Shown: in pieces, positions 1 through 7,308 of the stretch
How the letters are laid out: the number at the start of each line of letters is the position of its first letter
Numbering within the stretch: the first letter of the stretch is position 1
The notes under the pieces: generated by a model
Database searches by the model: none
What the model was told of the DNA's origin: nothing
What the model saw: only the letters and a program-made list of their open reading frames with translations
DNA from: Erwinia sp050410775
Lineage (GTDB): Bacteria > Pseudomonadota > Gammaproteobacteria > Enterobacterales > Enterobacteriaceae
DNA: 64,000 bases
NCBI RefSeq assembly: GCF_050410775.1
Contig: NZ_CP191229.1
Direction: 5' to 3' (one strand)
Position numbers and translations under genes: made by a program

Positions 1-1550
1 TGGTCGCGATCGTCCTGCTGACGTTTTTCCTGATGCGCCTGCTCTCGATCGGTGGACGGGTATTCTGGCGCATTGCCGCCACGGCCCTGGTGCTGATTTC
101 CGTCGCCGCCAGCTACTATATGAGCTTTTTCAATGTGGTCATCGGCTACGGCATCGTCGCCTCGGTGATGACCACCGATACCGATCTGTCGAAGGAAGTG
201 ATTGGTTACCACTTTGTGCTCTGGATGGTGCTGGTCAGCGCAGTGCCGCTGCTGCTGATCTGGCGTAACTCACTGCGCATGACGCTGATTGAACAGGTCA
301 AAACGCCCGGGCATCGCATCAAGCCGCTGCTGACACTGCTGCTCGCCGTGGCGCTGGTCTGGCTGCCCATCCGCTATTTTGACAAACAGCAGAGCATTCA
401 TGAAAAGCTGACTAACATCGATCTGCCAAGCTATGGCGGCGTGGTGGCGCACTCTTATCTTCCTTCTAACTGGCTCTCTGCGCTGGGCCTGTTCGCCTAT
501 ACCAGCTACGACGAAAAAATGGACAGCGAGTCGCTGCTCGATCCGGCCAAAGAATTTACCTATACCCCGCCTGCTGCTGGTCTGGATGATACCTATGTGG
601 TGTTTGTCATCGGGGAAACCACCCGCTGGGATCATATGGGTCTGCTGGGCTATGAGCGCGATACCACGCCGAAATTGTCGCAGGAGAAGAATCTTGTCGC
701 CTTCCGGGGGGAGTCCTGCGATACGGCGACGAAGCTTTCTCTGCGCTGCATGTTTGTGCGCGAGGGCGGAACGGATGAAGGACCGGGGCGCACGCTGAAA
801 GAGCAGAACGTCTTTGCGGTACTGAAGCAGCTAGGCTTCAGTTCTGAGCTGTTTGCGATGCAGAGCGAGGTCTGGTTCTATAACAATACCGATACCGATA
901 ACTACGCTTTCCGCGAACAAATCGGCTCCGAAAAGCAGAATCAGGGGAAATCGGTGGACGATATGCTGCTGGTGCCCGAGCTGAAAAAATCGCTCGACAG
1001 ACATCCTCAGGGCAAACATCTGGTTGTACTGCACACCAAAGGCTCACACTACCTCTATTCTCAGCGTTATCCGCGTGAATATGCCCGCTATCAGCCTGAA
1101 TGCATGGGCGTGGATCATGCCTGTAGTAAAGATATGTTGATCAACGCCTTCGATAACTCGGTGCTTTATACCGACACGGTGTTAGATAGCGTGTTTGACC
1201 AGTTGAGAGATAAAAAAGCGATTGTGTTCTATTCGTCGGATCACGGCGAGTCGATCAGCGAGAACATGCATCTGCACGGCACTCCGCGTCATATGGCTCC
1301 GCCTGAGCAGTTTCGCGTGCCGATGATTGTCTGGGCCTCCGATAAGTATCTTGCGGACGCCGATCATCAGCGTGCGTTTGAACGCCTTAAGGCGCAGCAG
1401 CGCGTGGGGAAAACCCACCGTCATGTAGAGCTTTTTGATTCCATCCTGGGCTGTCTGGGCTACACCTCGCCGGATGGCGGTATCAACGATGCCAATAACT
1501 GGTGCGCCGCGCCAGCAAAAGCCGCGCCGGCGACGGCGGAAAAAGCCTGA
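1..1550 (+). CDS. eptB: Kdo2-lipid A phosphoethanolamine 7''-transferase EptB, 5' end outside the window
   Basis: Inner-membrane enzyme that moves phosphoethanolamine from phosphatidylethanolamine onto the outer Kdo residue of lipopolysaccharide. The open frame runs to the left edge (first full codon at base 3), so roughly the first 45-50 residues, including the first membrane helix, are missing compared with the about 563-residue E. coli protein. The ATG at base 33 is internal. The visible part has hydrophobic segments up to about base 370, then a periplasmic sulfatase-like domain with the nucleophile motif GETTRWDH (about bases 612-635) and the metal-binding SSDHGES motif (about 1234-1254). 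Similarity to E. coli EptB (YhjW) is strong along the whole length, including the C-terminal CLGYTSPDGGIN stretch. As in E. coli it lies next to dpp, but here an island separates the two. Confidence 0.95.
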   Translation, partial: VAIVLLTFFLMRLLSIGGRVFWRIAATALVLISVAASYYMSFFNVVIGYGIVASVMTTDTDLSKEVIGYHFVLWMVLVSAVPLLLIWRNSLRMTLIEQVKTPGHRIKPLLTLLLAVALVWLPIRYFDKQQSIHEKLTNIDLPSYGGVVAHSYLPSNWLSALGLFAYTSYDEKMDSESLLDPAKEFTYTPPAAGLDDTYVVFVIGETTRWDHMGLLGYERDTTPKLSQEKNLVAFRGESCDTATKLSLRCMFVREGGTDEGPGRTLKEQNVFAVLKQLGFSSELFAMQSEVWFYNNTDTDNYAFREQIGSEKQNQGKSVDDMLLVPELKKSLDRHPQGKHLVVLHTKGSHYLYSQRYPREYARYQPECMGVDHACSKDMLINAFDNSVLYTDTVLDSVFDQLRDKKAIVFYSSDHGESISENMHLHGTPRHMAPPEQFRVPMIVWASDKYLADADHQRAFERLKAQQRVGKTHRHVELFDSILGCLGYTSPDGGINDANNWCAAPAKAAPATAEKA

Positions 1551-1557
1551 TTGTTAG

Positions 1558-1580
1558 CGCCCGGCACTGTCCGGGCGTTT
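1558..1580 (+). terminator. Rho-independent-like terminator of eptB
   Basis: A 7-bp GC stem (CGCCCGG / CCGGGCG, 6-base loop) begins 8 bases after the eptB stop and is followed by a short TTT. It marks the boundary between the conserved core and the AT-rich island. The T tract is short, so efficiency is uncertain. Confidence 0.6.
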
Positions 1581-1649
1581 GATCCCCTATAGAACATCTC
1601 CAGCCAGGCTGATGCTCCATGACGCTTTCAGTATAAGTCGGTTATAAAA

Positions 1650-1721
1650 ATCCCTTTTGATTTGTTAAACCACCTTGTGGCCTGGCTACGGCAAAAGTTA
1701 AACAAGAAATCCAAAAGGGAT
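1650..1721 (+). promoter_or_regulatory. Inverted repeat that covers a Shine-Dalgarno
   Basis: The left arm ATCCCTTTTGATTT (1650-1663) is complementary to the right arm AAATCCAAAAGGGAT (1707-1721) apart from one bulged base. The GGGA of the right arm is the likely ribosome-binding site of the small ORF starting at 1726. If transcribed from upstream, the RNA could fold so as to hide that site. A second small repeat, GTTAAAC, occurs just inside each arm. Confidence 0.4.
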
Positions 1722-1725
1722 CCTA

Positions 1726-1902
1726 ATGAGGGAGGAGAAGAGCTTAGCGGATACTCTATCCAGCTGTAATATCATAGAATCTCCCAAAAATACCGCAGGC
1801 AGGTATCTATGTAGTGAAGCAAATTCTCAGGTTAGTTTGTCAGTTATGGAGACCACTATCTTTTCTGAGATAATTATCACGGATAAGAGCTTCATTAACT
1901 AA
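1726..1902 (+). CDS. Possible 58-residue small protein, no known family
   Basis: Open frame from ATG to TAA with AAGGGA 5 bases upstream of the start. The product begins MREEKSLADT and ends ITDKSFIN; it is soluble in appearance, with no signal peptide or membrane helix and two cysteines. No family is recognised. It lies alone in AT-rich DNA between the eptB terminator and the vgrG module, behind an inverted repeat that includes its ribosome-binding site. It could equally be a chance frame; only the start context speaks for it. Confidence 0.3.
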   Translation: MREEKSLADTLSSCNIIESPKNTAGRYLCSEANSQVSLSVMETTIFSEIIITDKSFIN

Positions 1903-2324
1903 AAGACTTGGGTAAAGTTAATCCTTACACCAAATTGTATTCCATCCTTCTTGCATTATTCATCTGAAGACGTGCATCTACAGGCCCTCTCACCCGGATA
2001 AGGAGCTTTCACACTTTGTTTTAGAAGGTGGTATAAGAACGATTGCACAGTCAGTATACCTCCTGCCCTTTTATCGAAAATTAATAAACTATCAGAGGTA
2101 ATAAGAAATATTCCTCTCCCTATGTTTCTCTAAAGCTATACCTGATATTTTTTCTGTTGCGTTTAATTTCCATTATTTACAATGGATTGTGCTTTGTTTG
2201 GTTCTGGGGCCTGGAGTAAATTGAGCGTCTGAGATTTACGTCTAATCATTATATATGCATAGTGCATGACAGAATATTCCTATAAATTATTCGTGTGATC
2301 GATTCTGAAAATCTAACGTTGTGT

Positions 2325-2344
2325 AAACTTTGGTTACAAAGTTT
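2325..2344. promoter_or_regulatory. Perfect 20-bp palindrome, operator-like
   Basis: AAACTTTG-GTTA-CAAAGTTT: two perfect 8-bp arms around a 4-base centre. The size and symmetry fit the binding site of a dimeric helix-turn-helix regulator. It sits about 250 bp before the first ORF of the T6SS module, where a promoter is expected. The regulator is unknown. Confidence 0.45.
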
Positions 2345-2591
2345 CATTTCCATTGTCATGGCTGCAGTTTTTACACTCCATTTATGAGTGTGTATCCGGT
2401 CTTTAAAATATCAGGATAAAGTCTTAAATACAGTGTCGGCTTGTCAGTGAAAGGAATTCACTTGCTTTGGCCTAGTGTTTTGAATGACGTTGGATGGCGT
2501 GAAAAGGGAAGTTATTCAGGCAGGATAAGCCTTTCTTAATAATTTTTACTGGTCGCGACCGTTTCTATTACTCCATAGAACAGGGACAGTT

Positions 2592-3065
2592 ATGTCTAAT
2601 TCCCACCTGTCAGAGATAGGTAAAGCTCGCGTTAATACCCAGTTAAACCAGCATCCTGGCGGAACAGGCAGGAAAACGGGATCACCACTGAAGTTACGGG
2701 TGACTACCCATTGCAATCATGGAAAGCAAAAGACGCTTCTATCTGAACATGCGAAATTAAACGTCAGCAAAAATAATCTTAATAGCGCCCTTTCTGAATA
2801 TTCCCCAAAAATTAACCCCTCCGTCGAACAGCCACTGGCTGGTGGCTGCCGCGAAGAAAAGGTCAGCCTCTCGTTCAGTGAAAGACAAGACGTCGGGCCT
2901 GAACAGGTGGCTCGCCAGATCCCCCCGCTTAAAGCCATGTGCACACCTCTGCCGAAAAGTCTGCAGTCTCTCTGTGAACTGTCGGCGGTCCTGTTGATGA
3001 CGTCAGGTCTGGCCTTCACCAGAAAATGTCGCCTGGCTACCGGACCGGAATTTAAGCGAACATAA
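2592..3065 (+). CDS. Hypothetical 157-residue ORF directly upstream of vgrG
   Basis: Open frame ending 11 bases before the vgrG start and preceded by a weak purine stretch (CAGGGACAG). The predicted product is polar and rich in Lys, Ser and Asn, with a short hydrophobic stretch near residues 130-140 and a basic C-terminus. No domain was recognised. An opposite-strand frame (2717-3229) overlaps it, so part of its openness may be due to composition. It could be a real leading gene of the T6SS module, or the untranslated leader of vgrG. Coding status is uncertain. Confidence 0.3.
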   Translation: MSNSHLSEIGKARVNTQLNQHPGGTGRKTGSPLKLRVTTHCNHGKQKTLLSEHAKLNVSKNNLNSALSEYSPKINPSVEQPLAGGCREEKVSLSFSERQDVGPEQVARQIPPLKAMCTPLPKSLQSLCELSAVLLMTSGLAFTRKCRLATGPEFKRT

Positions 3066-3076
3066 GGAGTGAACAA

Positions 3077-5452
3077 ATGAGCACTAATCCTGCGATAAAC
3101 TTCAGCCACAACCACCATCTGCTGGCGGTAAAAGGGTGTGAGCCGAAACTGGACGTGCTGGCCTTTGAAGGGCAGGAAGCCCTGAGCCGGCCGTTCCGCT
3201 ACCGGGTGGAGTTCACCAGCGCAGACCACGCTATCAGCAAAGAGATGATGCTGATGAAAGCCGGCTCCCTGACGCTACAGGCGCCGGTCGACCAGGGGTT
3301 TGGTATCAGGATGCAGCAGCCGGTGCGGGTGATTCAGGGCGTGGTCACGGGTTTTGAACGCCTCAGCACCTCAGAAGATGAAACCCGTTACGCCCTGACG
3401 CTCCAGCCGCGCCTGGCGCTGCTGGACCGCTCGCACCAGAACGCCATCTATCAGGATATGTCCGTCCCGCAGATAGCCGAAAAAATCCTCCGCGAGCGTC
3501 ATAACATGCGCGGTCAGGATTTCCTGTTCTCCCTGACGAAGGATTACCCGCGCCGCGAGCAGGTGATGCAGTATGGCGAGGATGACCTGCACTTCATCAC
3601 CCGCCTGCTGGGCGAGGTGGGTATCTGGTTCCGCTTCACCACCGACACGCGACTGAATATCGACGTGGTGGCGTTTTACGACAGCCAGCAGGGCTATGAG
3701 AAGGGCCTGACGCTGCCGTCGGTGCCGCCATCCGGGCAGCATTCGCAGGGTATGGACTCGGTGTGGGGAATGGAATGCCATCACCGCGTGGTGCAGAAGC
3801 AGGTCAGCACCCGCGACTACAACTACCGCCAGGCCACGGAAGATATGAACGTCCTGGTGGACGCGACGCGGGACGACACCACCACCTACGGCGATGCCTA
3901 TCACTGGGCCGACAACTACCTGGCACCGGGCAGCGTATATGACCGCAATCCTGCACCGGAGTCCGGCGCGTTTTATGCCCGCGTGCGCCACGAACGCCAC
4001 CTCAACGGGCAGACCCGGCTCAGCGCCATCACCAGCTGCCCGGTACTCTCCCCCGGGCAGGTGCTGAACGTCACCGGCGGCGATGAAGTGGCGGAGGTGT
4101 TCAGTCAGGGCGTGCTGGTGACGGCGATGACCAGCCACGCCCGCCGTGACCGGGATTTCACCGTGCATTTTGAGGGCATCCCGGACAGCAGTGATGTTGG
4201 TTTCCGCCCTGAGCCGGGCCGCCGTCCGGTGATGGCCGGCACCCTGCCGGCGCGCGTAACCAGCACCACTGAAAACGACACCTACGGCCATATCGACAAA
4301 GATGGCCGCTACCGCGTCAGCATGCTGTTCGACCGTGATAACTGGGAAACCGGCTTTGAGAGCCTGTGGGTGCGCCAGTCCCGCCCGTATGCGGGAGACA
4401 CTTATGGCCTGCACCTGCCGCTGCTGGCGGGCACCGAAGTGGCGATTGGCTTTGAGGACGGCAATCCGGACCGGCCCTATATCGCGGGTGCGCTGCACGA
4501 TTCCGCACACCCGGACCCCGTCACCATCCGCAACTACAAGCGCAACGTGCTGCGCACCCCGGCAAACAATAAAATCCGCCTTGATGATGAACGCGGGAAA
4601 GAGCATATCAAGGTTTCCACCGAGTACGGCGGCAAGAGTCAGCTGAATCTCGGACACCTGGTGGATGCGGAGAAGCAGAAGCGGGGGGAGGGCTTTGAGC
4701 TCAGGACTGACAGCTGGGGGGCCATTCGCGCGCAGAAAGGGATATTTATCTCGGCGGACGGGCAGGCAAAGGCGCAGGGCGACGTTCTGGCGATGGAGCA
4801 AGCAATCAGCCTGTTGAAAGGTGCGGTAAATCAGGTGACCGGATGGGGAACTATTACGCAGACTCACCACAACGTTGCCCCGGATGCTGAGCCACTAAGA
4901 GAATTTATTTCCGGTGCCAGCGAGCTTAAAGAACCTGCGTTGTTGATGTCTGCACCGAAAGGTATTGCCGCCGTCACGCCGGAAACGGCCCTGATGCACA
5001 GCGGGAAAGGGCTGTACCTGCAGAGCCTGGGCGAAGTGAATATCAGCACAGCACAGCGCTATTCAGTGAACGCGAGCGAGACTGTCTCAATCCTTGCTCA
5101 GCAGGAAGGTATGCGGCTGGTATCCGCTAAAGGCCCGCTGGAGATGGAGTCACATGGCGATATTCTTTCGCTGACCTTCCTGAAAGATGTCACCATCCAG
5201 TCAACACAGGGGCACTTACAGCTCACCGCGAAAAATGGCATCACCATTGGCTGTGGCGGGGCCTATATTCGCCTTACCCCACAGGGCGAAATTGAAATTC
5301 ACGGACCGGGTTTATTGAGCCTGAAAGGTCAGCATAACTTGCAGGGGCCAGCCAGCGAAGAATTTCCCTTGCCGGAACTTCCTTCTTCTGTGTGTAAAGA
5401 GTGCCTGAAAAAAGCGCAGGAAGAGGCGATGGGGGTGGTGTTGCGTGGATAA
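3077..5452 (+). CDS. vgrG: Type VI secretion system spike protein VgrG (TssI)
   Basis: Trimeric tip of the T6SS needle, which carries effectors out of the cell and into a target. The 791-residue protein has the usual order: gp27-like region (about 10-380), gp5-like OB-fold (about 390-475, with VTSTTENDTYGHIDKDGRYRV), and a DUF2345 beta-helix extension (about 535-735, GEGFELRTDSWGAIRAQKG). Only about 55 residues follow, ending in a KECLKKAQEEA tail, so there is no evident toxin domain on VgrG itself. The start has GGAGTGA upstream. No other structural tss genes are in the window, so this is an orphan vgrG whose machine must be encoded elsewhere. It overlaps the next gene by 8 bp. Confidence 0.95.
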   Translation: MSTNPAINFSHNHHLLAVKGCEPKLDVLAFEGQEALSRPFRYRVEFTSADHAISKEMMLMKAGSLTLQAPVDQGFGIRMQQPVRVIQGVVTGFERLSTSEDETRYALTLQPRLALLDRSHQNAIYQDMSVPQIAEKILRERHNMRGQDFLFSLTKDYPRREQVMQYGEDDLHFITRLLGEVGIWFRFTTDTRLNIDVVAFYDSQQGYEKGLTLPSVPPSGQHSQGMDSVWGMECHHRVVQKQVSTRDYNYRQATEDMNVLVDATRDDTTTYGDAYHWADNYLAPGSVYDRNPAPESGAFYARVRHERHLNGQTRLSAITSCPVLSPGQVLNVTGGDEVAEVFSQGVLVTAMTSHARRDRDFTVHFEGIPDSSDVGFRPEPGRRPVMAGTLPARVTSTTENDTYGHIDKDGRYRVSMLFDRDNWETGFESLWVRQSRPYAGDTYGLHLPLLAGTEVAIGFEDGNPDRPYIAGALHDSAHPDPVTIRNYKRNVLRTPANNKIRLDDERGKEHIKVSTEYGGKSQLNLGHLVDAEKQKRGEGFELRTDSWGAIRAQKGIFISADGQAKAQGDVLAMEQAISLLKGAVNQVTGWGTITQTHHNVAPDAEPLREFISGASELKEPALLMSAPKGIAAVTPETALMHSGKGLYLQSLGEVNISTAQRYSVNASETVSILAQQEGMRLVSAKGPLEMESHGDILSLTFLKDVTIQSTQGHLQLTAKNGITIGCGGAYIRLTPQGEIEIHGPGLLSLKGQHNLQGPASEEFPLPELPSSVCKECLKKAQEEAMGVVLRG

Positions 5453-6236
5453 CTTACAGAGCGTTCCCGCCTCTGTCGCGGAACAATGGCTTGAGCAGGC
5501 AGAGTTCTTAAGTCTGAATGCCAGTCTCGACTATATCGATCTCATTATTAACCTGGCGGGTACGGATCGTACTGGTAGGGATATGTTCTGCCATATGACT
5601 CCTGAAATCCGATACGCCTCTCTGTTTGAAAAGATGCCGGAGGAGGGCCTGAAGGATGAAGGGGCGTTTGTGGCTCGTTTCTGCTGGTCAGAGTGGCAGC
5701 ATAAGATGTTTCTGGCCGATCTGATGCGCTACTGGGGAGGCGGCTCTCGTTTGATGCTGGCGATCGACCCTCTGGCATTCGACGAGATGAAAAACCAGCT
5801 TTTAGCTATATCTCAGTTTGAATGGGGAAACCAAACTGGAGTTTTTCGTTTTTATGATAGCCGAATCTTTCCTGAGCTATTCAGCCATGTGCTATCTGAA
5901 GAACAACAGGCTTTATTTACCCGTATTGCCTATTACTGGGGCTGGCTGGATCGAGACGGGTGTCATATCTGGAAGCCGGGAAGCCTGGGGCCGGATAGTA
6001 CGGTTATACCTGAACCGGAAAAACTGATATTAACCGATCGGCAGATTGAAATTATTGGCTGTATTAGTGATGCCGAAGTTCTGGCCCGAAGTCTGTCCAG
6101 AGAAGACTCTTCCCGGGAAGCCATTTTCCGGAACTGCTTTGAGGCTGCCCTGGCAGCCAGTCAGGAAGGGTTCTGGGGAGAGCTGGGTGAATATGTGCAG
6201 CAATATAAATGGTTCAGCGATCCTCAATCTGCCTGA
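5445..6236 (+). CDS. DUF4123 effector adaptor/chaperone
   Basis: 263-residue protein starting at GTG inside the last codons of vgrG (8-bp overlap, translational coupling). It shows features of the DUF4123 family: an N-terminal region with LDYIDLIINLAG, the FRFYDSRIFPEL block (about residues 130-145) and YYWGWLDRDG. DUF4123 proteins (Tap/TEC) load a specific effector onto the C-terminal end of the VgrG encoded beside them. By position this one should load the Tle1-type lipase encoded at 7296. Its C-terminal third is less conserved and probably recognises the cargo. Confidence 0.85.
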   Translation: MDNLQSVPASVAEQWLEQAEFLSLNASLDYIDLIINLAGTDRTGRDMFCHMTPEIRYASLFEKMPEEGLKDEGAFVARFCWSEWQHKMFLADLMRYWGGGSRLMLAIDPLAFDEMKNQLLAISQFEWGNQTGVFRFYDSRIFPELFSHVLSEEQQALFTRIAYYWGWLDRDGCHIWKPGSLGPDSTVIPEPEKLILTDRQIEIIGCISDAEVLARSLSREDSSREAIFRNCFEAALAASQEGFWGELGEYVQQYKWFSDPQSA

Positions 6237-6276
6237 ATAAATCGGGCAACGCTATAAACAGCAGTGGGAGGCGTTA

Positions 6277-6777
6277 ATGCTTAAAAGGATATTTATCATT
6301 CTGGCTATTCTGATGGTGTCAGGCTGTTCCCGTGCGGGAAATAATGATTATACCGCCGGTGATTTACGCGCCAAGAATCATGTGTCTGGTCAGAGTATTA
6401 ACTGGTTCAGTGTAAATGGTTACCGTGCCTCAGGACTGGGCGGAGGCGTCTGCTGCATAATGCTGCCGCTGAAATGGAACCCGGGTCTGAAAGCGCGGAT
6501 TGAGTGGGAGGTCGACCCCAAAACGGCATCAAAATTCCCGGGATATAAGGACTGGGAGAAATATCTGAAATGGGAAAAGGAAGTCAAAGCCAGCTACCGG
6601 AAGCACAGCACCATAGTCGATATTCCCGAATACGGTAAATCGCGCTGCGGCATAACCGTACACTTTCTGCCCTGTAATCAGGTGAAGGTCACAACGGTCT
6701 GCCAGGGATACGGCACGCCGGGTTATCCGGTTAAAGAGCCGCTGAATATGAAGGAGCCTGCGCAATGTCCGGAATAA
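6277..6777 (+). CDS. DUF3304 lipoprotein, copy 1 (probable Tle1 immunity-type protein)
   Basis: 166-residue lipoprotein with a signal peptide ending in the lipobox MVSGC (Cys17). Residues after the signal are variable between copies (about 30-60), while about 63-166 are almost identical in all three copies of this window (PLKWNPGLKARIEWEVDP, KSRCGITVHFLPCNQ, EPLNMKEPAQCP). DUF3304 lipoproteins accompany Tle1-type phospholipases in T6SS clusters and are thought to protect the producer's periplasm. This role is inferred from context. GGGAGG lies upstream of the ATG. At its 3' end a +1-frame ATG with an internal AAGGAG is retained, but in this copy it opens only a 38-codon frame. Confidence 0.85.
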   Translation: MLKRIFIILAILMVSGCSRAGNNDYTAGDLRAKNHVSGQSINWFSVNGYRASGLGGGVCCIMLPLKWNPGLKARIEWEVDPKTASKFPGYKDWEKYLKWEKEVKASYRKHSTIVDIPEYGKSRCGITVHFLPCNQVKVTTVCQGYGTPGYPVKEPLNMKEPAQCPE

Positions 6778-6813
6778 TCCGGGCGCAGAATACAAATCCG
6801 ACAGGAGGTTTAA

Positions 6814-7308
6814 ATGCTGAAAAGGATATTTATCATTCTGGCTGTTCTGATGATGTCGGGATGCTCCCGGGCGGGAAATAATGATTATACGGCGGGTGAT
6901 ATCCGGGGGTTTAATCATACCCAACAGGGTATTAATTATTTCACCGTTAATGGCTATGGTGGCCGGTTAACAGGAAACAGTTGCTGCATTTTGCTGCCGC
7001 TGAAATGGACCCCGGGACTGAAAGCGCGGATTGAGTGGGAGGTTGACCCCAAAACGGCATCAAAATTCCCGGGATATAAGGACTGGGAGAAATATCTGAA
7101 ATGGGAAAAGGAGGTCAAAGCCAGCTACCGGAAGCACAGCGCGGTCGTGGATATCCCGGAATACGGTAAATCGCGCTGTGGCATAACCGTACACTTTCTG
7201 CCCTGTAATCAGGTGAAGGTCACAACGGTCTGCCAGGGCTACGGCACGCCGGGTTATCCGGTTAAAGAGCCGCTGAATATGAAGGAGCCTGCGCAATGTC
7301 CACAATAA
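6814..7308 (+). CDS. DUF3304 lipoprotein, copy 2 (next to the lipase)
   Basis: 164 residues, lipobox MMSGC with Cys17, very close to copies 1 and 3 except for the segment after residue 31 (FNHTQQGINYFTVNGYGGRLT), which differs in length and sequence. AGGAGG lies 6 bases upstream of the ATG. Its last 13 bases overlap the start of the lipase gene, and the lipase ribosome-binding site (AAGGAG) lies inside this reading frame, so the two are probably translationally coupled. This placement makes it the best candidate for the cognate immunity lipoprotein. Confidence 0.85.
   Translation: MLKRIFIILAVLMMSGCSRAGNNDYTAGDIRGFNHTQQGINYFTVNGYGGRLTGNSCCILLPLKWTPGLKARIEWEVDPKTASKFPGYKDWEKYLKWEKEVKASYRKHSAVVDIPEYGKSRCGITVHFLPCNQVKVTTVCQGYGTPGYPVKEPLNMKEPAQCPQ

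Larger units (their letters stand above)
1581..2591. other. AT-rich leader of the T6SS island, no recognised gene
   Basis: About 1 kb, clearly richer in A and T than its flanks. It holds one small ORF (1726-1902), an inverted repeat at 1650-1721, a perfect 20-bp palindrome at 2325-2344 and a small 6-bp hairpin at 2373-2391. No protein family, tRNA or insertion sequence was recognised. In E. coli the tRNA-Pro gene proK lies between eptB and dppA; no such tRNA could be seen here. Low GC upstream of vgrG modules is common in horizontally acquired T6SS islands, so this is probably acquired DNA that carries the promoter of the module. Confidence 0.6.

Noticed and set aside
2717..3229. 170-codon minus-strand frame over the start of vgrG
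   Set aside because: Overlaps the certain vgrG start; no family and no plausible start site.
3371..4870. Long 499-codon antisense frame inside vgrG
   Set aside because: Shadow of a GC-rich gene; the plus strand encodes a complete VgrG, and the antisense product has no recognisable domain.
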